From Actinomycetota bacterium (lineage in GTDB: Bacteria; Actinomycetota; Aquicultoria; Aquicultorales; Aquicultoraceae), in assembly GCA_030017355.1 (NCBI GenBank), contig JASEIR010000067.1, forward strand, positions 1 to 10,780: a stretch of DNA of 10,780 bases. The letters are read 5' to 3'. Every line of letters begins with the position of its first letter. Within the stretch, counting starts at the first letter, position 1. Shown here in pieces: positions 5,592 through 10,273 of the stretch. A program made the position numbers and the translations under genes. The notes under the pieces were generated by a model, which worked only from the letters and a program-made list of their open reading frames with translations, was not told the DNA's origin and did no database searches.

Positions 5592-5633
5592 CTAAGTAAG
5601 CGTGGCTTTGCCCTAAGTAAGCGTGGCTTTGCC
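5592..5633. repeat. Exact tandem duplication of 21 bp
   Basis: Copy 1 (5592-5612) and copy 2 (5613-5633) are identical and begin CTAAGTAAGCGTGG; each ends in GGCTTTGCC, a small palindrome. The unit length is three times the 7-nt period seen in neighbouring spacers. Perfect identity points to a recent duplication. Confidence 0.9.
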
Positions 5634-5641
5634 ACTGCTTA
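5618..5641. other. 10-bp hairpin with one bulge
   Basis: TAAGC GTGGC (5618-5627), loop TTT, GCCAC (5631-5635), bulged T, GCTTA (5637-5641). It lies 13 nt after the rplX stop in the mRNA sense. No T tract follows, so termination is unlikely; an mRNA end-protecting or processing hairpin is possible. Confidence 0.6.
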
Positions 5642-5654
5642 TCTTCATCGATTG

Positions 5655-5981
5655 CTACTCTTTATCGATATCTCCCTTGCACTTTCGGCAAACTCTTATC
5701 TTCTTTCCGGACTCGGTTATCCTGTGACCAACTCTGGTTGGCCTACCGCAGATTGGGCATAAAAGCATGACGTTTGATACATGAATAGGTGCTTCTCTTT
5801 CTTGTATACCGCCCTGCGGAACTTTTTGGGTTGGTCTTGCATGGCGTTTTACCATTGCTATGCCTTCAACCACAACCCTACTTTCGTCTGGTAAAGCAAA
5901 GAGAATCTTGCCTTTCTTGCCTTTATCCTTGCCAGCAATAACCTGGACTCTATCACCTTTTCTTACAGGCAGCTTAGGCAT
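5655..5981 (-). CDS. rplX: 50S ribosomal protein L24 with zinc knuckle
   Basis: L24 is an early assembly-initiator protein of the 50S subunit and lies near the tunnel exit. It has 108 residues. The KOW motif is at about 6-33 (VRKGDRVQVIAGKDKGKKGKI), followed by VVVEGIAMVKRHARPTQKVPQGGI (37-59). The C-terminal part carries CPIC (75-78) and CRKC (98-101), a four-cysteine set that probably binds zinc, as in many L24 proteins of Gram-positive and thermophilic bacteria and unlike E. coli. The ATG follows AAGAAGGAGAGGGTAAG. It lies 15 nt after rplN. Confidence 0.97.
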   Translation of the reverse strand: MPKLPVRKGDRVQVIAGKDKGKKGKILFALPDESRVVVEGIAMVKRHARPTQKVPQGGIQEREAPIHVSNVMLLCPICGRPTRVGHRITESGKKIRVCRKCKGDIDKE

Positions 5982-5996
5982 CTTACCCTCTCCTTC

Positions 5997-6365
5997 TTAT
6001 AAGACCTCTGGAGCTAAAGATATAATCTTCATAAAGTTTTTATCTCTTAGCTCTCTTGCAACAGGACCAAAAATACGGGTTCCTCTTGGGTTTCCCGCCT
6101 CATTGATGATAACAGCTGCATTATCATCAAACCTTACATAAGACCCATCATTGCGACCAATAGGCTTCTTTGTCCTGACCACTACAGCCTTAACAACATC
6201 GCCCTTTTTGACCGCACCTCCAGGTATGGCTTCTTTTACAGCTGCCACGATAGTATCGCCAACTGAGGCGTAGCGACGCATTGATCCTCCTAATACTCTA
6301 ATGCATAGGATCTCTCGCGCTCCTGTATTATCAGCAACTTTCAATCTAGATTGCTGTTGAATCAT
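5997..6365 (-). CDS. rplN: 50S ribosomal protein L14
   Basis: L14 lies at the subunit interface, contacts 16S rRNA in the bridge region and is the docking site of ribosome silencing factor. It has 122 residues, the standard length, with MIQQQSRLKVADNTGA (1-16), CIRVLGGS, GDTIVAAVKEAIPGGAVKKGDVVKAVVVRTKK, YVRFDDNAAVIIN and GTRIFGPVARELR. The ATG sits behind GGGAGGAATCGAAA. In E. coli the spc promoter lies just before this gene; here that position is taken by repeat element C, and I see no clear -35/-10 pair in it. Confidence 0.98.
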   Translation of the reverse strand: MIQQQSRLKVADNTGAREILCIRVLGGSMRRYASVGDTIVAAVKEAIPGGAVKKGDVVKAVVVRTKKPIGRNDGSYVRFDDNAAVIINEAGNPRGTRIFGPVARELRDKNFMKIISLAPEVL

Positions 6366-6491
6366 TTTCGATTCCTCCCATTCAGATACCAGATATCAGA
6401 TCGGGCCTATCGGCCCTTTCAGAAACCAGACTTAATACTTGCATTCTAGACCCACAATCTTGTTTCTGGTTTCTTGTTTCTGGCCTCTGAT
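6366..6491. repeat. Spacer repeat element C (rpsQ-rplN), the clearest copy
   Basis: On the plus strand: TCAGATA, CCAGATA, TCAGATC (6382-6402), hairpin GGGCC-TATC-GGCCC (6403-6416), TT, TCAGAAA, CCAGACT (6419-6432), box TCTAGACC (6445-6452), then AATCTTG, TTTCTGG, TTTCTTG, TTTCTGG, CCTCTGA (6456-6490), which stops 1 nt short of the rpsQ stop. AGAAACCAGA (6421-6430) and TCTGGTTTCT (6465-6474) are a perfect 10-bp inverted repeat. The rplN ribosome-binding site lies 2 nt beyond the outermost heptad. Confidence 0.88.
6403..6416. other. Hairpin of element C
   Basis: A perfect 5-bp stem (GGGCC/GGCCC) around TATC; on the mRNA strand the loop is GATA. It is the reference form for comparing the other copies. 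Confidence 0.78.
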
Positions 6492-6749
6492 CTACTTTGC
6501 TCTTTCCAAAATTTTAACTACACGCCATCTTTTTGTTTTACTTAATGGCCTAGTCTCCGCTATTTGCACAACATCGCCAACTCTGGCTTCATTTACTTCA
6601 TCATGTGCCTTGAATTTGGTCGTTCTCTTGATAGTCTTCTTATATAGCGGATGCCTTACCATCGACTCGACAGCAACTGTCACAGTCTTATCCATTTTAT
6701 CGCTTATAACTTTGCCAACCCTAACCTTGCGACGTCCTCTTTCTTCCAT
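6492..6749 (-). CDS. rpsQ: 30S ribosomal protein S17
   Basis: S17 is a primary 16S rRNA-binding protein with an OB fold. It has 85 residues, the normal length, with RKVRVGKVISDKMDKTVTVAVE (7-28), HPLYKKTIKRTTKFKAHDE (33-51) and VGDVVQIAETRPLSKTKRWRVV. The ATG follows GCGAGGTTTAG, which starts right after the rpmC stop (13-nt gap). Its own TAG stop is followed after 1 nt by the heptads of element C. Confidence 0.98.
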   Translation of the reverse strand: MEERGRRKVRVGKVISDKMDKTVTVAVESMVRHPLYKKTIKRTTKFKAHDEVNEARVGDVVQIAETRPLSKTKRWRVVKILERAK

Positions 6750-6762
6750 CTAAACCTCGCTT

Positions 6763-6776
6763 TCAGAGACTAGATA
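6763..6776. repeat. Two-heptad repeat remnant forming the rpmC 3' end
   Basis: On the plus strand TCAGAGA then CTAGATA, two units of the spacer family, in the usual position just before the next ribosome-binding site. Read in the rpmC frame they supply part of the last four codons and the TGA stop. Confidence 0.6.
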
Positions 6777-6966
6777 CCTCAATCTCTCTTTCCCTACGCA
6801 CAGTCTGTATGCGTGCGATATCTTTCTTGACTTCCTTAATCCTCTTTGGGTTATCAAGCTGTCCGGTGGCTAGCTGGAACCGCAGGTTAAATAGCTCTGC
6901 TTTTGCCTGCTTTAGCTTCTCTTCCAACTCATCATCAGTTAAATCTCTAAGCTTTTCAGCCTTCAT
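6763..6966 (-). CDS. rpmC: 50S ribosomal protein L29
   Basis: L29 is a small helical-hairpin protein next to the tunnel exit, part of the docking surface for trigger factor and SRP. It has 67 residues, typical size. Seen: KAEKLRDLTDDELEEKLKQAKAELFNLRFQLATGQLDNPKRIKEVKKDIARIQTVRRERE. The last residues (EVSSL and the stop) fall within a copy of the 7-nt spacer repeat (GTATCTAGTCTCTGA on the coding strand), so the tail appears to be repeat-derived. The ATG lies 2 nt after the rplP stop with only a weak GGTGG-type leader, suggesting translational coupling to L16. Confidence 0.97.
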   Translation of the reverse strand: MKAEKLRDLTDDELEEKLKQAKAELFNLRFQLATGQLDNPKRIKEVKKDIARIQTVRREREIEVSSL

Positions 6967-6968
6967 AC

Positions 6969-7391
6969 CTACTCACCACCCAGCTCTTCTCTTTTAACAA
7001 ACCTACACTTAATGGGCAGCTTGTGAATTGCAAGCCTTACTGCCTCTCTAGCGACTGCCTCAGGTACACCCGCAATCTCAAACATGACCCTACCTGGTTT
7101 AACAACGGCTACCCAGTGCTCTGGAGAACCCTTGCCACTGCCCATACGAGTCTCGGCAGGTTTCTCAGTTACAGGCTTGTCAGGAAAGATATTTATCCAA
7201 ACCTTTCCGCCTCTTTTTATGTGGCGGGTCATAGCAATACGCGCCGCCTCTATTTGCCGGTTTGTTATCCACGCTGGTTCAAGAGCTTGCAAGCCATAGT
7301 CACCGAAATTTATTTTGTCTCCACCTTTTGCGCGGCCTTTCATCCTTCCTCTTTGAACCTTCCGGTGCTTAACTCTCTTTGGTAAAAGCAT
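6969..7391 (-). CDS. rplP: 50S ribosomal protein L16
   Basis: L16 organises the A-site tRNA and 5S/23S rRNA contacts of the large subunit and is essential for late assembly. It has 140 residues, the standard length, with MLLPKRVKHRKVQRGRMKG at the N-terminus, FGDYGLQALEPAWITNRQIEAARIAMTRHIKRGGKVWINIFPDKP (29-73) and TRMGSGKGSPEHWVAVVKPGRVMFE (81-105). R82 corresponds to E. coli R81, the residue hydroxylated by RoxA/YcfD; whether that enzyme exists here is unknown. The ATG lies 1 nt after the rpsC stop, with GGAGAGGGGTCGTAAT upstream. Confidence 0.98.
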   Translation of the reverse strand: MLLPKRVKHRKVQRGRMKGRAKGGDKINFGDYGLQALEPAWITNRQIEAARIAMTRHIKRGGKVWINIFPDKPVTEKPAETRMGSGKGSPEHWVAVVKPGRVMFEIAGVPEAVAREAVRLAIHKLPIKCRFVKREELGGE

Positions 7392-7392
7392 A

Positions 7393-8115
7393 TTACGACC
7401 CCTCTCCAGTAGAGGCTGCTTTCTTTGCCTTCCTTGCTAGCCTTTCAGGTTTGGCTTTCTCTGCGGCAGCCTTCTCAGCAGTAGTTTGGCCAGGCAGGAC
7501 ATCGCCCCTATATATCCAAACCTTTACTCCAATACGACCAAAAGTAGTCAAAGCTTCAGCAAAGCCATAATCAATGTCTGCTCTCAATGTGTGCAATGGT
7601 ACCCGGCCCTCGCGATACCATTCTGTGCGAGCCATTTCTGCTCCGCCAAGCCGCCCTGCACATTGAACTTTAATTCCTTGGGCTCCGCTTTTCATTGCTT
7701 GGGTAACTGCTTTCTTCATAGCACGTCTAAAACCAACACGAGCCTCTAGCTGCTCTGCGATGCTCTGCGCTACAAGCGTGGCATCAAGTTCTGGTTTCTT
7801 TACTTCCTCGATGTTTATTTGCACGTGCTTTCCCGTAGCCTTCTCGAGGTCAGCTCGCAAGACTTCAACTTCAGCCCCGCGCTTGCCTATAACAATACCG
7901 GGCCTAGCCGTGTGAATATCCACCTTAACACGGTCTCCTGCCCGTTCTATTTCTATTTTTGATATTGCAGCTCGCATTAGCTTTTGTTCCAGAAATTTTC
8001 TTATTTCTAAATCCTCGCGAACTAGCTTGTCAAAACCCTTGCTAGCAAACCATCTTGACCTCCAGTTCTCAGTAATGCCAATCCTTAAACCGCGAGGATG
8101 AACTTTTTGCCCCAT
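7393..8115 (-). CDS. rpsC: 30S ribosomal protein S3
   Basis: S3 lines the mRNA entry channel of the 30S head and contributes to its helicase activity. It has 240 residues. The N-terminal MGQKVHPRGLRIG is canonical. The type-2 KH domain has its GXXG loop at VIGKRG (75-80), and the C-terminal domain has GFRRAMKKAVTQAMKSGAQGIKVQCAGRLGGAEMARTEWYREGRVPLHTLRADIDYGFAEA (128-188). A lysine/alanine-rich tail (about 212-240) extends past the core, as in many S3 proteins. The ATG directly follows the rplV stop (TAAATG), with AAGGAGGAT inside the end of rplV, so the two are coupled. Confidence 0.98.
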   Translation of the reverse strand: MGQKVHPRGLRIGITENWRSRWFASKGFDKLVREDLEIRKFLEQKLMRAAISKIEIERAGDRVKVDIHTARPGIVIGKRGAEVEVLRADLEKATGKHVQINIEEVKKPELDATLVAQSIAEQLEARVGFRRAMKKAVTQAMKSGAQGIKVQCAGRLGGAEMARTEWYREGRVPLHTLRADIDYGFAEALTTFGRIGVKVWIYRGDVLPGQTTAEKAAAEKAKPERLARKAKKAASTGEGS

Positions 8116-8481
8116 TTAATCCTCCTTCTCCGTAACTTTTACGGTAATATGACTAGATCTTTTTCGAATTCTATATGCACGACCCATGGCCCTTGGCCTT
8201 ATTCTTTTTAATGTCGGCCCTTGGTCAACATAAGCTTCTGATACGTAAAGCCTGTTTCGCCCTATACGTAAATTTTTCTCAGCATTTGCAATAGCTGAAT
8301 TTAAAACTTTGCTAATCACCCGTGCAGCTGCTTTGGGTGTAAATTTTAATATTGCAACAGCATCCTCAGCATCCTTACCCCTAATAAGGGATATTACTTG
8401 TTGAACCTTTAAAGGCGAAATTCTTACATACCTAGCGACAGCTTTAGTGGATGCTCTATCCTTACCAGCAGCCTTAGCCAT
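8116..8481 (-). CDS. rplV: 50S ribosomal protein L22
   Basis: L22 binds all domains of 23S rRNA, and its long beta-hairpin lines the exit tunnel. It has 121 residues. Seen: ARYVRISPLKVQQVISLIRGKDAEDAVAIL (16-45), KVLNSAIANAEKN, and the hairpin region DQGPTLKRIRPRAMGRAYRIRKRSSHITV (86-114). The hairpin shows no insertion or deletion of the kind linked to macrolide resistance. The ATG follows a GGGGAGGTATAA leader that abuts element D. It is fused without a gap to rpsC. Confidence 0.98.
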   Translation of the reverse strand: MAKAAGKDRASTKAVARYVRISPLKVQQVISLIRGKDAEDAVAILKFTPKAAARVISKVLNSAIANAEKNLRIGRNRLYVSEAYVDQGPTLKRIRPRAMGRAYRIRKRSSHITVKVTEKED

Positions 8482-8621
8482 TTATACCTCCCCTTCAGAT
8501 TCCAGATACCAGATCGGCACTAACGCGCCTCATCGGAAACCAGATCTGATACTTACAATCTAGACCTACAATCTGTTTTCTGGCCTCTGATTTCTGGTTT
8601 CTGATTTCTGGCCTCTGATTC
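8482..8621. repeat. Spacer repeat element D (rpsS-rplV)
   Basis: On the plus strand: TCAGATT, CCAGATA, CCAGATC (8495-8515), hairpin GGCAC-TAAC-GCGCC (8516-8529), TCGGAAA, CCAGATC (8533-8546), box TCTAGACC (8559-8566), then AATCTGT, TTTCTGG, CCTCTGA, TTTCTGG, TTTCTGA, TTTCTGG, CCTCTGA (8570-8618), 3 nt from the rpsS stop. GAAACCAGA (8536-8544) pairs with TCTGGTTTC (8593-8601). Confidence 0.85.
8516..8529. other. Hairpin of element D
   Basis: On the mRNA strand GGCGC-GTTA-GTGCC: four Watson-Crick pairs and one G-U, around the same GTTA loop as element A. The middle pair is C-G where other copies have G-C or A-T, another two-sided change that keeps pairing. Confidence 0.65.
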
Positions 8622-8903
8622 CTATCTAAGCCTTGTTGATCTTTCCTGGCCTGCATGCCCCCTGAAAGTTCTAGTCGGAGCAAACTCGCCAAGCTTGTGT
8701 CCAACCATACTCTCGGTGATGTAGATTGGAACATGCCTGCGGCCATCATGAACTGCTATCGTATGTCCAACCATATCAGGGAAAATTGTCGAATCTCTAG
8801 ACCAGGTTTTAATAACCCGTTTTTCGTTTTTCTTGTTCATCTCTTGGATTTTACCAAGAAGCTTTGGATCGACGTACGGTCCCTTCTTCAGCGACCTTCC
8901 CAA
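8622..8903 (-). CDS. rpsS: 30S ribosomal protein S19
   Basis: S19 sits in the 30S head with S13 and touches the A-site finger bridge. It has 93 residues, the normal length. The TTG start (8901-8903) gives the canonical MGRSLKKGPYVD and has GGAGG 7 nt upstream. Other hallmarks: KTWSRDSTIFPDMVGHTIAVHDGRRHVPIYITESMVGHKLGEFAPTRTFRGH. It lies 39 nt after rplB; that spacer holds only the ribosome-binding site. The first repeat heptad begins 3 nt after its TAG. Confidence 0.98.
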   Translation of the reverse strand: MGRSLKKGPYVDPKLLGKIQEMNKKNEKRVIKTWSRDSTIFPDMVGHTIAVHDGRRHVPIYITESMVGHKLGEFAPTRTFRGHAGQERSTRLR

Positions 8904-8942
8904 TTTTTAGCCTCCAATCTCCCATCAGTTTTGAATTTCCGT

Positions 8943-9767
8943 TTACCTCCTACGAGGCTTTACAATATACTTATCCGATGGCTTCTTCCCTCTTGTGCGA
9001 TAGCCCAGAGTTGGCTTTCCCCATGGAGTCACTGGATGGCGACCCGGTGTTGCTTTACCCTCGCCACCACCATGTGGGTGGTCAACTGGATTCATAGCCG
9101 TTCCGCGAACTGTCGGTCTTTTACCAAGCCAACGGCTTCGACCAGCCTTTCCAACACTTATAAGTTCATGCTCTGGGTTCCCAACTTGCCCAATTGTGGC
9201 ATAGCAATCCATGTGAATCATTCTGACTTCACCGGACGGCAACCTTAAGTGAGCGTAATTGCCTTCTTTTGCCATTACCTGGGCCGAGGAACCAGCTGAT
9301 CGTGCAAGCTGCCCACCCTTTCCTGGAACAAGCTCGATGTTGTGAACCACAGAACCCAGCGGAATCTTTCTTAAAGGCAATGAATTGCCAACTTTAATAT
9401 CCGCATCCGGCCCAGCCATTATTGTATCGCCAACTTTTAAACCAAGAGGAGCAATTATATAACGCTTTTCACCATCAGCATAAACTATGAGAGCTATTCT
9501 AGCCGAACGATTTGGATCATATTCAATTGCTTCCACTTTGCCCGGAATGCCAAATTTATTGCGCTTGAAATCTATCAAACGATAACGGCGCTTATGCCCT
9601 CCGCCAATATGGCGAGTTGTAATTCTTCCATAGTTATTGCGTCCTGCATTTTTCTTTAATGGCACAAGCAGGCTCTTCTCGGGTTCTTTCTTTGTGATCT
9701 CCTCGAAATCAGATACCGTTTGAAATCTTCTACCCGGTGAAGTAGGCTTAAATTTTTTAATACCCAT
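8943..9767 (-). CDS. rplB: 50S ribosomal protein L2
   Basis: L2 is a core 23S rRNA-binding protein needed for subunit association and peptidyl-transferase assembly. It has 274 residues, the family length. The N-terminal OB-type RNA-binding domain includes GRNNYGRITTRHIGGGHKRRYRLIDFKR (42-69). The C-terminal SH3-like domain has LRLPSGEVRMI and the universally conserved VDHPHGGGEGK (228-238), whose H230 matches the E. coli His229 implicated near the active centre. The ATG is preceded by AATGAGGAGAAGTTC. It is separated from rplW by the 218-nt element E, though these genes are usually adjacent. Confidence 0.98.
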   Translation of the reverse strand: MGIKKFKPTSPGRRFQTVSDFEEITKKEPEKSLLVPLKKNAGRNNYGRITTRHIGGGHKRRYRLIDFKRNKFGIPGKVEAIEYDPNRSARIALIVYADGEKRYIIAPLGLKVGDTIMAGPDADIKVGNSLPLRKIPLGSVVHNIELVPGKGGQLARSAGSSAQVMAKEGNYAHLRLPSGEVRMIHMDCYATIGQVGNPEHELISVGKAGRSRWLGKRPTVRGTAMNPVDHPHGGGEGKATPGRHPVTPWGKPTLGYRTRGKKPSDKYIVKPRRR

Positions 9768-9875
9768 GAACTTCTCCTCATTTCTCTCCGGCGCTTATCG
9801 CTTGCCGGTAGCATATTATTCAGATATCAGATACCAAGTCGGGCCTATCGGTCTATTAGATACCAGTACTAGATC

Positions 9876-9888
9876 GGGCCTATGGCCC
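9876..9888. other. Second hairpin of element E
   Basis: GGGCC-TAT-GGCCC, a perfect 5-bp stem with a 3-nt loop. The first hairpin (9841-9854) has two weakened pairs, so only this copy is fully paired on the mRNA strand. Confidence 0.7.
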
Positions 9889-9953
9889 TCGCTAGAAGCC
9901 AGATTAATCAATCCCACTCTCTAGACCCTCATCCTATCCCTAGCTTCTCCAAG

Positions 9954-9968
9954 CTGAGCTTCGCTCAG
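9954..9968. other. 6-bp hairpin downstream of rplW
   Basis: CTGAGC (9954-9959), loop TTC, GCTCAG (9963-9968). It lies 17 nt past the rplW stop in the mRNA sense, with no T tract after it. Confidence 0.55.
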
Positions 9969-9985
9969 GACCCTGGCCCCTGTTC

Positions 9986-10273
9986 TTATCTTGCCTCAAA
10001 CATCTCTATGCGGTCTCCCTCTCGAAGGGTTACAATTGCCTTTTTCCAGTTACGTGTTCTGCCAGATGTCCAACCCTGGCGTTTCCGCTTTCCACGCATA
10101 GCGATTGTGTTTACTGCTGTCACATGAACCTTGAAAATGCTTTCTACAGCTTGTTTAATTTCTTCTTTCCTGGCTTTTGGAGCTACCTCAAATGTATATT
10201 TGCCTTTATCTATTTGAGCATAGCTCTTTTCTGAAATCACTGGTCGAATAATAACATCTCTTGGATCTTTCAC
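9986..10273 (-). CDS. rplW: 50S ribosomal protein L23
   Basis: L23 lies at the tunnel exit and is the main docking site for trigger factor and SRP, linking the ribosome to the SecY channel encoded at the other end of this cluster. It has 95 residues, the normal length, with DVIIRPVISEKSYAQIDKGKYTFEVAPKARKEEIKQAVESIFKVHVTAVNTI (6-57), the basic KRKRQGWTSGRTRNWKKAIVTL loop and a short C-terminus. The start is GTG, overlapping the rplD stop by 4 nt (GTGA), with GGAGGAGG 10 nt upstream inside rplD. Confidence 0.98.
   Translation of the reverse strand: MKDPRDVIIRPVISEKSYAQIDKGKYTFEVAPKARKEEIKQAVESIFKVHVTAVNTIAMRGKRKRQGWTSGRTRNWKKAIVTLREGDRIEMFEAR

Larger units (their letters stand above)
5458..5654. 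repeat. rplX-rplE spacer: degenerate heptads, hairpins, 21-bp duplication
   Basis: A 197-nt spacer with no gene. Next to the rplE ribosome-binding site are heptads CTGGAGA, CTAGAAA (5474-5487) and CTAGAAA, CCAGTAC (5497-5510), a reduced form of the family without the GGGCC hairpin. Further on are an 8-bp hairpin (AGCACAGC/GCTGTGCT, 5545-5576), a 6-bp hairpin (TAGTTA/TAACTA, 5576-5594), an exact 21-bp tandem duplication (5592-5633) and a 10-bp bulged hairpin (5618-5641) close to the rplX stop. Confidence 0.75.
9768..9985. repeat. Spacer repeat element E (rplW-rplB), double hairpin copy
   Basis: The longest spacer, 218 nt. On the plus strand: a CCGGC/GCCGG hairpin (9788-9807 region) near the rplB start, heptads TCAGATA, TCAGATA, CCAAGTC (9820-9840), hairpin 1 GGGCC-TATC-GGTCT (9841-9854), TTAGATA, CCAGTAC (9856-9869), hairpin 2 GGGCC-TAT-GGCCC (9876-9888), CTAGAAG, CCAGATT (9892-9905), box TCTAGACC (9920-9927), hairpin CTGAGC-TTC-GCTCAG (9954-9968), then CAGGGTC and CAGGGGC heptads on the sense strand near the rplW stop. 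The two main hairpins start 35 nt apart, five heptad lengths. Confidence 0.8.

Noticed and set aside
6366..6491. spc-type promoter before rplN, as in E. coli
   Set aside because: No convincing -35/-10 pair; the spacer is explained by repeat element C.
8655..9248. 197-codon open frame on the plus strand across rpsS and rplB
   Set aside because: It is antisense to two highly conserved ribosomal genes, has no ribosome-binding site and no recognisable motif; a shadow frame.
9841..9854. First hairpin of element E as further evidence of compensation
   Set aside because: GGGCC/GGTCT gives two A-C mismatches on the mRNA strand, so it is a decayed copy and does not add support.
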